Below, in pieces: positions 1 through 7,987 of a stretch of DNA of 52,850 nucleotides. Source of the stretch: JBBATK01 sp046297095 (GTDB taxonomy: Bacteria; Bacteroidota; Ignavibacteria; Kapaibacteriales; NICIL-2); NCBI GenBank assembly GCA_046297095.1, contig JBKCNS010000017.1:1-52850 (forward strand), given 5' to 3'. The notes below the pieces were generated by a model, which saw only the letters and a program-made list of their open reading frames with translations, ran no database searches and was not told the DNA's origin. The translations under genes and the position numbers were made by a program. The first letter of the stretch is position 1. Every line of letters starts with the position of its first letter.

Positions 1-846
1 ACCGCCATCCACTACCGCCATGCTGCGCGGAAGAACATCTTCGGGCTCAAGGCCACCATGCGTGAGAACAACATCGGACATAATGCTTTTGAGCGATGGC
101 GAGTAGCTAATAATATGTGCGGGTGATTTGGGTTCGCTGCCCCCGCGCTTGCCGTTGCCAAGGCAGGCCACCACAAAGGTTCCGCTGCTAAGGTCTTGCC
201 CAACAATAGCCGGTGCCGGAGGAGTGGACACCGATTGTACCACCGAGTTGGTGGGCGTATCAATAATGTCGATACGCGATGCATCGGTACACACAGCGCA
301 CACTTTATTACCAAGAGCGGCTATAGCAGTTACGCGAGAGCTCACGGGAATGTCTCGGCCCACGAGCAATCGTGATACCGTGATATCGATAATACTCACC
401 GATGAATCTTCGGTGGCTGCATAGGCAGTGGTGGCATTGGCAAAACACAGATCACTTACGGCATGGGGCGCAGTGGTGATGGTGGCAAGTCTCTTGTATC
501 CGGTTCTCCCAACCACTTCAATACTCTTCGAGCCGGGTATCAACAAATAAAGAGTTGTATCAAGGGGAACAATCTTCGTCACCGTGCCGGATAATGCCGC
601 GCCGTTGGCAGATTGAAAAGCATCTGCAATGGTTGTGATATTGTCCGGTTGATGTACCACACGAAGCGCGCTCGGAGATTCGGTTGTGGTGGTAATCATA
701 TTCCATCCTGTATCGGTAAGCACGTATTCCGGCTCCTCCGGCGAGCACGCGCCAAAACTCACTGAGAGCCACACTGCGAGTGCAACGAGCAGTGGAGAAA
801 AAAGAATACCAAGCAGATGTCGTGAAAACATTACCGAAGAATTCAT
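1..846 (-). CDS. Beta-propeller lipoprotein, 3' end cut by window edge
   Basis: An open frame of 282 codons runs from an ATG at 846 to the left edge without a stop, so the C-terminus lies outside the window. The product starts with a hydrophobic export signal (about residues 8-32) ending at FGACSPEEP, a plausible lipobox with Cys about residue 33, so it is probably a lipoprotein. The rest has short repeats of the YncE/NHL beta-propeller kind: for example LYLLIPGSKSIEVVGRTG, then AYAATEDSSVSIIDI, then CAVCTDASRIDIIDTP, each about 40-45 residues apart. Such propellers usually act as binding scaffolds; no enzyme motif is visible. It lies 187 bp downstream of the nucleoside phosphorylase gene on the same strand, behind a short tandem repeat. 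Specific function unknown. Confidence 0.75.
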   Translation of the reverse strand, partial: MNSSVMFSRHLLGILFSPLLVALAVWLSVSFGACSPEEPEYVLTDTGWNMITTTTESPSALRVVHQPDNITTIADAFQSANGAALSGTVTKIVPLDTTLYLLIPGSKSIEVVGRTGYKRLATITTAPHAVSDLCFANATTAYAATEDSSVSIIDITVSRLLVGRDIPVSSRVTAIAALGNKVCAVCTDASRIDIIDTPTNSVVQSVSTPPAPAIVGQDLSSGTFVVACLGNGKRGGSEPKSPAHIISYSPSLKSIMSDVVLTHGGLEPEDVLPRSMAVVDGG

Positions 847-866
847 AGGGTGCTTCCTAAAGAATA

Positions 867-911
867 CATGATCAAAGACTGCATGATCAAAGATTACCTG
901 ATCAAAAACTG
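867..911. repeat. 15-bp tandem repeat, three copies
   Basis: Three consecutive 15-bp units (867-881, 882-896, 897-911) share the core TGATCAAA. The first two differ only at their last bases and the third has a few more changes. The array lies just upstream of the lipoprotein start codon (minus strand), where the core reads TTTGATCA. It is one of several short arrays in the window's gaps. Confidence 0.8.
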
Positions 912-1033
912 CATGGTGGAATGCGCAGCATGTACCGCGCCGAGCCACTGTGCTTTTTGTTTTGAATACATCATACCCACGCGCATAACGCGTATTGGCT
1001 ACCATGATATAACGATTAAGCCGGCCTAAACGT

Positions 1034-1861
1034 TTACGAATACTGCTCAAGCCACCTGGCAATCAACGCCGCAAGCTTCGGCTCGGCTATGGATGCGGCT
1101 TCCAGGATTTCGTGCAGAGAAACCTTTTGCAAGGTATCCGGAAAACACTCGTCGGTAATCACGGAGAACCCCAGCACCTGCATGCCTGCATGAACTGCCA
1201 CGATCACTTCCGGTACCGTGCTCATTCCCACCACATCGGCGCCAATGGTGCGCAGGTATCGATACTCGGCGCGGGTTTCTAAGTTTGGCCCGGCCACTGC
1301 TACATACACGCCTTCGCGCACCTCGATGCCAAGTTCTTTGGCGCATTCGTGAGCGCGGGCAATGTGGCTAAAGGTATAAGGCTCGCTCATATCCGGAAAG
1401 CGTGGCCCCAGGGTTTGATCATTGGCACCGATCAACGGATTATCACCAAGTAAGTTGATGTGGTCGTTGATAATCATAATATCGCTGCGCTTAAAGTCCG
1501 GGTTCAGTGCTCCACACGCGTTGGATACCACCAAGGTTTCTACACCCAGCGCTTTCATGATGCGCACACCATGCGTGATCTGCTGCATGGAGTAGTTTTC
1601 GTAATAATGAAACCTGCCCTGCATCACCACCACCTGACGGCCCGAAAGCTCCCCGAAAATCATACGGCCCTTGTGGGATTCCACGGTAGACACCGGCATG
1701 TGCGGAATATCTTCATAGGGAATGACAACATCCGCATGAACATGCTCGGCCAAAGCGCCAAGCCCCGTTCCAAGAATTATCCCCACGCGTGGCTTGGCTA
1801 CCGTGCGTGTGCGAATCTCCGCTACCGATTCCGCTATGTGTTGTGCCAGTTGTGAAGTCAT
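1034..1861 (-). CDS. punA: Purine nucleoside phosphorylase (type I)
   Basis: At 275 residues this has the usual length of trimeric purine nucleoside phosphorylases, which split inosine or guanosine with phosphate into the base and ribose-1-phosphate in the cytoplasm (purine salvage). Family signatures are intact: the N-terminal phosphate loop GIILGTGLGALAEHV, SHKGR, the QGRFHYYE block, SNACGALNP, then VAGPNLETRAEYRYLRTIGA and GMSTVPEVIVA, which carry the purine-site Glu and Met. The ATG at 1859-1861 is the only sensible start because the phosphate-binding loop is about 25 residues in. No strong Shine-Dalgarno sequence is seen. It appears to be a single-gene unit, divergent from the glycosyltransferase at 2123. 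Confidence 0.95.
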   Translation of the reverse strand: MTSQLAQHIAESVAEIRTRTVAKPRVGIILGTGLGALAEHVHADVVIPYEDIPHMPVSTVESHKGRMIFGELSGRQVVVMQGRFHYYENYSMQQITHGVRIMKALGVETLVVSNACGALNPDFKRSDIMIINDHINLLGDNPLIGANDQTLGPRFPDMSEPYTFSHIARAHECAKELGIEVREGVYVAVAGPNLETRAEYRYLRTIGADVVGMSTVPEVIVAVHAGMQVLGFSVITDECFPDTLQKVSLHEILEAASIAEPKLAALIARWLEQYS

Positions 1862-2122
1862 ACGACGAGATCAAATGTTTGGTTTAGAGACGAATGTAGT
1901 GGCAGTAATGCGAATGCGTTTAGCCATTGCAATAATCTTTGCAGGGTGATTGACTAAGGCCAATAGGCCGCGCACGCAGCACCCACAACATACGAAAAAC
2001 CCGCAGCAGAGACGGACTTGGTGGAACGTTCCTGCTACCGTAGTGATGGCGCCCCTTCAAAGGTGATTAGCCGTCTTCGTATTTTACGCCACTACATGAT
2101 TGAATGATGATCGAAGGGAAGA

Positions 2123-3439
2123 ATGAAGAACGTTCTTATCGTGGCCTACTACTTTCCGCCATCGGGTGGGCCCGGCGTGCAGCGTGTATTGAAGATGGTA
2201 AAGTACCTGCCCGCATTTGGGTGGAATCCTATAGTGCTCACGGTGCAGAATGGAACCTTTCCTGCGCGCGACGAATCGCTGCTGCAAACTCTTCCGCCGG
2301 AACTTGTGGTGCATCGCACGCACATTTACGAGCCCTACGATCTTTATAAAATGTTTGTTGGCGAAAAGCAGAACACGGCCATAGATGTAAGTGTTCTTAC
2401 GGCCAAGCAGAGCGGTGGATGGAAGAAACGCATCGCCAATTTTATTCGCTCTACCTTCTTTATTCCCGACGCACGAATAGGCTGGCTCTTCTCTGCTGTG
2501 CGTGAGGGACGCAAAATGATAGACATGCATAATATCGATGCCATCTATAGTTCGTCTCCGCCGTACACCTGCTCGCTTATTGGCCGCGCTCTTCATAGGC
2601 AGACTCGCTTGCCCTGGGTGGCCGGATTACGCGATCCGTGGACGGAGTTCTTAACAACTCCGCACCGATGGTGGCTACCCGCCCGTATTGATAAAGCACT
2701 GGAGCATTCGGTGCTCAAAGAGGCGGATGTAGTAGAGTGTGCATGGAAGGGAATAATCAGCGATGCACTTCGCAAGTATCCGCATTTGGATGCGCGGAAG
2801 TTCCTTCATGTGCCGAATGGTTTCGACAGCGACGAGTTCCCCGAAGTGCCGCAGGAACCAAGCGAACGTTTCACCATAACCTACTCCGGCTCGCTCTATG
2901 GTTTGCGCAATCCGGACACGTTGCTGGCCGCATTGAATATGCTTGTGCAAAGCGGAGACATACGCCCGGATGAAGTGCTGCTGCGGTGTGTGGGCAGAGT
3001 GGGAGACGATGTTAAAGCCAAGTTCGAAGCAGACGATTTGCGCTACAGCATCGAGATAATCCCCTACGTACCGCATAAAGAAAGTGTGGCCTACCTATTG
3101 AAAAGCGACGCCCTGCTTCTTATCGTGGACGATGCCAAAGAAAGCAACGAGATCGTGCCCGGTAAAGTATACGAGTACATTGGCGTGGGCAAACCCGTTA
3201 TAGCGTTGGCGCCGGCAAAATCGGCAATAGCAGAACTGCTGGAAGAAACACGCGCAGGGGATGTGATAGCGTACGGAGATGTGGAAGCGTGCGCTAAGTC
3301 CTTGCGCACACTGATTCAACGCTACAGAAAGGGCGAGAGTTTATATTCTCCGAATACAACTGCTATCAAGAGCTACGAGCGCCGGGAAGCCGCACGGACA
3401 CTGGCGTCTACGCTGGATCAGCTGTGCGCCAAGAAATAA
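2123..3439 (+). CDS. Glycosyltransferase family 4-like
   Basis: A 438-residue GT-B fold glycosyltransferase. The N-terminal domain opens with VLIVAYYFPPSGGPGVQRV, the glycine-rich loop and Pro-Pro-Ser motif typical of GT4 enzymes that build cell-surface or exopolysaccharide. The C-terminal nucleotide-sugar domain has YSGSLYGLRNPDTLLAAL and, near residue 350, VPGKVYEYIGVGKPVIALAP, which contains the donor-binding Glu (E-x7-type motif). A weak purine-rich RBS (GAAGGGAAG) precedes the ATG. No other polysaccharide genes adjoin it, so donor, acceptor and product cannot be told. It probably acts at the cytoplasmic face of the inner membrane. Confidence 0.88.
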   Translation: MKNVLIVAYYFPPSGGPGVQRVLKMVKYLPAFGWNPIVLTVQNGTFPARDESLLQTLPPELVVHRTHIYEPYDLYKMFVGEKQNTAIDVSVLTAKQSGGWKKRIANFIRSTFFIPDARIGWLFSAVREGRKMIDMHNIDAIYSSSPPYTCSLIGRALHRQTRLPWVAGLRDPWTEFLTTPHRWWLPARIDKALEHSVLKEADVVECAWKGIISDALRKYPHLDARKFLHVPNGFDSDEFPEVPQEPSERFTITYSGSLYGLRNPDTLLAALNMLVQSGDIRPDEVLLRCVGRVGDDVKAKFEADDLRYSIEIIPYVPHKESVAYLLKSDALLLIVDDAKESNEIVPGKVYEYIGVGKPVIALAPAKSAIAELLEETRAGDVIAYGDVEACAKSLRTLIQRYRKGESLYSPNTTAIKSYERREAARTLASTLDQLCAKK

Positions 3440-3480
3440 TCCCGGTGTTCATGGCCTGCTTCTTGCAAGCAGCAATTGAG

Positions 3481-3524
3481 TTGCAAGTGAGTAGCAAGTG
3501 CGTAGCAAGTGAGTAGTGAGCGAG
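3481..3524. repeat. 11-bp tandem repeat, four copies
   Basis: Four 11-bp units (3481-3491, 3492-3502, 3503-3513, 3514-3524) follow the pattern TAGCAAGTGAG with one to a few changes each. It begins 42 bp after the stop codon of the GT4 gene. A related fragment (TTGCAAGCAGC) lies just before it. Confidence 0.8.
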
Positions 3525-3587
3525 CTGCCGCCGAGCCGGTTGCCATAGGTGTTGTTCTTGGGTATGGCAGACACCTCCTCAACTCAC

Positions 3588-3647
3588 TCTTGTGTGATTT
3601 ATTCTTGAGCGATTTATTCTAGTGCGATTTATTCTTGCGCGATACTG
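3588..3647 (-). repeat. 15-bp tandem repeat that copies the end of the symporter gene with its stop codon
   Basis: Four 15-bp units run from 3588 to 3647 and overlap the 3' end of the symporter gene. Because 15 bp is five codons, the repeat keeps frame. On the minus strand it reads IAQE-stop, then IALE-stop, IAQE-stop and ITQE-stop. The final codons and the termination codon therefore occur four times in a row; the first stop ends the annotated protein and the other three lie downstream. Confidence 0.9.
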
Positions 3648-4921
3648 CCGTACGCATGGGCTTTGGTATCGTCGAATACTCCTTCCCACCGCGCTATGAC
3701 CACCGTGGCTAAACAGTTCCCCAACAGATTTACCGATGTTCTGGCCATGTCCATGAATTCATCTACGCCAAAGATCACTGCCACACCAATGCCCACCAGT
3801 GCCTGATACTGTGCGGGCACGAAACTCACTGCCGTTGCCATAAGAATTACCAGCGAAGCGCGGGGCACTGCGGCCACGCCTTTACTTGTTACCATGAGTG
3901 CCAGCATCATCGTGATTTGTTCCGCAATACCAAAGCTAAACGCGCCGCCCGAGGTGGTGCTAATTGCTTGCATCAGGAACACACTAGCCATGGCAAGGTA
4001 CAGAGTGGTGCCATCAAGATTGAACGAATATCCTGTGGGCATCACGAATCCCACAATGCGCTTCGGCACACCGAATCTCTCCATGTTCTCCATTGCCTTT
4101 GGCAGAGCACTTTCGCTACTGGTGGTAACAAAGGCCAGCATAAAGGGTTCGCGCACCGCCCGCAGAAAGGGCTTCACCGGGAGTTTTACAATCCACGCCA
4201 CCGAGCCAAGCACCAGCACCACGAAGATTACAAGTGCAGCGTAGAGCGAGCCAATCAGCACACCAAGATTCACCAAAATGCCCAGACCTTGATGACCAAT
4301 GGTATGAGCCATTGCAGCGCCAATACCAATGGGCGCGAACATCATCACGATTTCGGTAAAACGAAACATCACCTGTGCTAAACTTTCGCATACGCGTACC
4401 AAGGGCGCAGCAGCTTCGCCCACAGCGCTGATACCAAATCCAAACAGAATGGAGAAGGCAACTATTTGCAGTACATCGCCACGCAGTAAGGCATCAACAA
4501 TACTGGAGGGGAACACATGTACTAATGTTTGAATAAGCGTTTTGGGCTGGGTTTGGGCAATGGTCTGCACGGCATCGGAAGTTCCATTCAGCTGTATGCC
4601 CACGCCGGGCTGTGTGATGTTCACCACAACTAAACCGATTACCAGCGCCAGAGTTGTAACAATCTCGAAGTACAACAGCGAGCGAAGCCCCATGCGCCCT
4701 ACATTCCGCGCGCTACCACTTCCGGCTATTCCCACAACAATGGTAGAAAAAACCAGCGGCGCGATAATGCTCTTGATAAGGTTCAGGAAAATATCTCGCA
4801 GAAAAAACAGCGAGCTTCCCCACTGGGGCTGCAGCCACCCAATCATACCGCCAATGAACATGCCCAGGAAAATCTGCTGGGCCAAACTCAACGAGAAGCG
4901 CGAAGAAGGTTGTGTGGTCAT
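3629..4921 (-). CDS. Dicarboxylate/amino acid:cation symporter (DAACS family)
   Basis: An inner-membrane secondary transporter of the GltP/DctA family that takes up dicarboxylates or acidic amino acids with Na+ or H+. About 430 residues and many hydrophobic segments fit the family's eight helices plus two hairpins. Diagnostic motifs are the Ser-rich hairpin TTSSESALPKAMENM, the unwound helix PTGYSFNLDGTTLYLAMA (the usual NMDGT is NLDGT here) and TSKGVAAVPRASLVIL in hairpin 2. The ATG at 4921 is preferred; an upstream start at 4951 would need TTG and adds ten non-conserved residues. Substrate cannot be fixed from sequence. The 3' end is unusual: the last five codons with the stop are tandemly repeated downstream. 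Confidence 0.92.
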   Translation of the reverse strand: MTTQPSSRFSLSLAQQIFLGMFIGGMIGWLQPQWGSSLFFLRDIFLNLIKSIIAPLVFSTIVVGIAGSGSARNVGRMGLRSLLYFEIVTTLALVIGLVVVNITQPGVGIQLNGTSDAVQTIAQTQPKTLIQTLVHVFPSSIVDALLRGDVLQIVAFSILFGFGISAVGEAAAPLVRVCESLAQVMFRFTEIVMMFAPIGIGAAMAHTIGHQGLGILVNLGVLIGSLYAALVIFVVLVLGSVAWIVKLPVKPFLRAVREPFMLAFVTTSSESALPKAMENMERFGVPKRIVGFVMPTGYSFNLDGTTLYLAMASVFLMQAISTTSGGAFSFGIAEQITMMLALMVTSKGVAAVPRASLVILMATAVSFVPAQYQALVGIGVAVIFGVDEFMDMARTSVNLLGNCLATVVIARWEGVFDDTKAHAYGSIAQE

Positions 4922-5084
4922 GATTGTCTGTGTTGAAAAGATAACTGCCAAGATAGATGCACGCTATACCTGCAAAGTACGATGTGGCGCGGTGCCGCAG
5001 GATAGGGGAACACTCGACGGTAACCGCTGCAGAACATTCGTGCCGCTAATCAACGCATTCGTACACATCCTTACCGAAGCACAT

Positions 5085-6098
5085 CTACTGCGCTTCCAAA
5101 GCGCTCAGGCACTGCGCTATCACGGCATCTACCGGAATGTACTGCAAGTTGTCGGCATCATGCGCGGGCGCAAAGTGAGCCGACGACACCACACGCGCCG
5201 ATGCAGAATACGGACCCCAACGCTTTTGGCTCATGGAGGCAGTAGCAGGGAATAGTCCCACCACCGGTATTCCCGATGCCGCTGCAATGTGCAGTACGCC
5301 GGTAGAGTTTGCCACGAGCAGCGAGGCGCGACGGCACAGTGCAATCATCACATCCAACGGGCACTCTCCGCACAGGTTCAGGGCGGCGGGAGCGCCTGCA
5401 GCCACACGCGCGCAGGCATCGGCTTCCGCCGTAATGCCGGTGATCACCACACGAACATTCGGCAAACGCGTAAGCGCTGCAGCCAGCTCTCCAAAGCTTT
5501 GGGCCGGCCACTCACGTGCAGAGCCTCCGCTACCGGGATGCAGCACTACCACCCTATGCTCCGCAGACACACCGCGGCCGGCAAGCAGATGCTCTGCGGC
5601 CTCATGCGCACGGGCATCTACCACGGGAGGAACTAACTGCGGCGTGTAATCTTTAGCTGTGATAGCACCAAGCATGCGCGTGTTGTATTCCACTTCGTGA
5701 TAGCGCGACTCTTTACGATGATCGCGCACACGAAAAGTAAACAACGGCGAGTACCATCGATACGCACTGCCTACGCGCAAAGGAATTCCGGCTCGCGCAG
5801 CTGCCCACGCTTCCTCTGCCACAGGGCGGGGAAAGAACAATGCATCGAACTTTGTGCTTCGAAGTATGCTTGCCAGCGGCGTATGATCCACGCAATGCAC
5901 ATGGTGTACGGCCGGCGTGTGGTGAAGCAGCGGCAGGCAATACGAGCGTGTGATAAGATGTATTTCAGCGGACGAAAACTGCTGCTTAATAATGCTCGCA
6001 AGCGGCAGCGTGCACACCATATCGCCTAAACGATCGGTGCGTAGTATTCCTATAGATCGTGCCGATTGCAGTATGTGAAGTGCAGATGCCGGTGTCAT
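5085..6098 (-). CDS. Glycosyltransferase family 9 (heptosyltransferase-like)
   Basis: A GT-B enzyme of the lipopolysaccharide heptosyltransferase family (GT9), which adds heptose or a related sugar to the LPS core at the inner face of the cytoplasmic membrane. Signs are the N-terminal GILRTDRLGDMVCTLPLA motif, the mid-protein VVLHPGSGGSAREWPAQSF motif (the GS..KxWP-type loop) and the C-terminal VANSTGVLHIAAASGIPVVGLF donor-site block. The frame stays open to 6185, but only through a TTG. The ATG at 6096-6098 (protein starts MTPASALHIL) places the DRLGD motif at the usual distance, and a plus-strand promoter candidate lies in the extra stretch. It is divergent from the fructose-bisphosphatase gene. 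A second GT9 gene is at 39.5 kb. Confidence 0.87.
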   Translation of the reverse strand: MTPASALHILQSARSIGILRTDRLGDMVCTLPLASIIKQQFSSAEIHLITRSYCLPLLHHTPAVHHVHCVDHTPLASILRSTKFDALFFPRPVAEEAWAAARAGIPLRVGSAYRWYSPLFTFRVRDHRKESRYHEVEYNTRMLGAITAKDYTPQLVPPVVDARAHEAAEHLLAGRGVSAEHRVVVLHPGSGGSAREWPAQSFGELAAALTRLPNVRVVITGITAEADACARVAAGAPAALNLCGECPLDVMIALCRRASLLVANSTGVLHIAAASGIPVVGLFPATASMSQKRWGPYSASARVVSSAHFAPAHDADNLQYIPVDAVIAQCLSALEAQ

Positions 6099-6138
6099 TG
6101 CCGAAAAATAGCACCGAACGGAGCTTTGAGCGTGGTTG

Positions 6139-6146
6139 TATCTTTG
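6139..6146 (+). promoter_or_regulatory. Candidate -7 element upstream of fbp
   Basis: TATCTTTG matches the Bacteroidota -7 consensus TAnnTTTG. It lies about 130 bp before the bisphosphatase start. No TTG is found at the expected spacing upstream, so support is moderate. Confidence 0.35.
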
Positions 6147-6272
6147 CTCGGCGCTACTGTTGTGGTGTAAACGGGATGTGCGCAAAGATTCCGGAAATGA
6201 GTTAGTGCGCTGAACTATAGTCTTGAACTAACTTCCCGGGTGTGTGAATAATTTTATGCGGGCCGAACTACC

Positions 6273-7316
6273 ATGAACGACTACTCCAACAAGCTTGTTA
6301 CCATAGAGCGCCAAATCTCTGAACAGCAGGATATGTTTCCCGAGGCAACAGGCGAGTTTTCGCGCTTGCTTCGCGATCTCACTCTTGCGTTGCGCATTAT
6401 TGCCCGCGACGTTCGCCGAGCAGGATTGAACGATATTCTTGGTTACACGCAAACCACCAATATTCATGGCGAAAGCGTAAAGAAACTCGATGAGTTTGCC
6501 AACGATATCATCTTCCGAGCTATGGATCACGGAGGTCACCTTTGTGTGATGGCTTCGGAGGAATCCGATGGTTTGATTACCATTCCTAACGAGTACAAAA
6601 AAGGCCGCTACGTATTGGCCTTCGATCCCTTAGACGGATCGTCGAATATCGATGTGAATATTACCATCGGTACCATTTTCTCGGTGTATCGACGTCTTGA
6701 ACCGAACGAGATCACCGATGGCAATGCAGCCGATCTGCTGCAACCGGGATTTAAACAAGTGTGTGCCGGCTATGCCTTGTACGGCAGTAGTACCCAGCTT
6801 GTGTATACCACAGGTCACGGTGTGGATGTGTTTACCTTCGATCCCACTATAGGCGAATTTTTGCTGTCGCATTCGCAAGTGCGCATACCCAAGCGCGGAA
6901 AAATCTACAGCGTGAACGAAGGGAATTATCACAGCTGGGCGCCGGAGCTGCAGCAGTATGTGAATTATCTGAAACTGCCGAGCAGCGATGGTCAGCGCCC
7001 GTATTCATCGCGGTATATCGGAACGGCCATTGCCGATATTCATCGCACTTTATTCTACGGCGGAATCTTCATGTATCCCTCGGATACCAAATCGCCCAAC
7101 GGAAAGTTGCGACTGATTTATGAAGTGAATCCCTTAGCGGCCATAATTGAAGAGGCAGGCGGCCGCGCAAGCAATGGCATTGGCAGCGTGCTTGAGCTTC
7201 AGCCGGAGAGCATTCACCAGCGCGTGCCGGTGTTTATGGGTAGTGAAGACGATGTGAACGACCTGGAAATGTTTTTGCGCGGGGAACATCCGGCGCAAAA
7301 AGACGGGTCGGTATAG
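6273..7316 (+). CDS. fbp: Fructose-1,6-bisphosphatase, class I
   Basis: At 347 residues this is a full-length class I fructose-1,6-bisphosphatase, the gluconeogenic enzyme that hydrolyses fructose-1,6-bisphosphate to fructose-6-phosphate in the cytoplasm using Mg2+. The metal-binding signature DPLDGSSNIDVN is at about residues 118-129, preceded by ASEESD. Further family blocks are KRGKIYSVNEGNYHSW, the substrate loop region RYIGTAIADIHRTLFYGG and the C-terminal KLRLIYEVNPLAAIIEEAGG. It is flanked by a divergent GT9 gene and, 65 bp downstream, by the lipocalin gene, with no functional link apparent. Confidence 0.97.
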   Translation: MNDYSNKLVTIERQISEQQDMFPEATGEFSRLLRDLTLALRIIARDVRRAGLNDILGYTQTTNIHGESVKKLDEFANDIIFRAMDHGGHLCVMASEESDGLITIPNEYKKGRYVLAFDPLDGSSNIDVNITIGTIFSVYRRLEPNEITDGNAADLLQPGFKQVCAGYALYGSSTQLVYTTGHGVDVFTFDPTIGEFLLSHSQVRIPKRGKIYSVNEGNYHSWAPELQQYVNYLKLPSSDGQRPYSSRYIGTAIADIHRTLFYGGIFMYPSDTKSPNGKLRLIYEVNPLAAIIEEAGGRASNGIGSVLELQPESIHQRVPVFMGSEDDVNDLEMFLRGEHPAQKDGSV

Positions 7317-7381
7317 CACCTAAAAATCTGCCGGTACGTCTGTACTACAAACACCACATCACTTTATCGCAGGTACCGGTT

Positions 7382-7972
7382 ATGATACAGCATTTGAAAC
7401 TCGACCTTCTTTCGTTTTCGCGGTGGATACCCATGGCGAGTACCATTGTGGCAGTGGCCACGGTAGCACTGGCCGGATGCTCCGGCGTGCAGGCGCCATT
7501 GCAAACCGCTGCAAACGTAGATTTGAAGCGCTATGCGGGCACTTGGTACGAAGTAGCGCGCTTACCCAATTCCTTTCAAACAAAATGCTCGTGCAACGTA
7601 ACGGCCACCTACGAGCTGTGCAGCGACGGCACCATTAATGTGACCAATAGCTGTGTTCTCAACGACGGCCGCACGACGGTATCGCGCGGAAAAGGTGAAG
7701 TGGTAGACACGAGTACACGCAGCAAACTGAAGGTGACCTTCCTTCCGGGGTTTTTGCGGTGGCTTGGTATAGGGTGGGGAGACTACTGGATTATCGATCT
7801 TGATGCCGACTACACCACGGCAGTGGTTGGCTCGCCAAGCAGATCATATCTGTGGATTCTGTCGCGCACCAAGAGCATCGATGATGCCACGCGCAGCCGC
7901 GTACTTGCAATGCTTCGCGAGCGTGGTTTTGCTCCCGAGCAATTGCTGTGGACCCTTCAAACAGAGCGCTGA
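7382..7972 (+). CDS. blc: Lipocalin family outer-membrane lipoprotein (Blc-like)
   Basis: A 196-residue bacterial lipocalin. Residues 1-36 form a signal with a clear lipobox (VALAGCSG, Cys about residue 36). The mature part starts with the lipocalin first-strand motif DLKRYAGTWYEVARLP (G-x-W), followed by the CSCNVTATYEL and GWGDYWIIDLDADYTTAVVG strands and a C-terminal helix and strand with ILSRTKSIDD, as in Blc. Members sit on the outer membrane and bind fatty acids or lysophospholipids, with a role in membrane stress. The gene ends only 15 bp from the convergent amidase gene. Confidence 0.93.
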   Translation: MIQHLKLDLLSFSRWIPMASTIVAVATVALAGCSGVQAPLQTAANVDLKRYAGTWYEVARLPNSFQTKCSCNVTATYELCSDGTINVTNSCVLNDGRTTVSRGKGEVVDTSTRSKLKVTFLPGFLRWLGIGWGDYWIIDLDADYTTAVVGSPSRSYLWILSRTKSIDDATRSRVLAMLRERGFAPEQLLWTLQTER

Positions 7973-7987
7973 TAGAAGCTCGAGAGT

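Noticed and set aside
2084..2596. 170-residue open frame on the minus strand
   Set aside because: It is the reverse shadow of the GT4 gene; its composition is unnatural and no family is seen.
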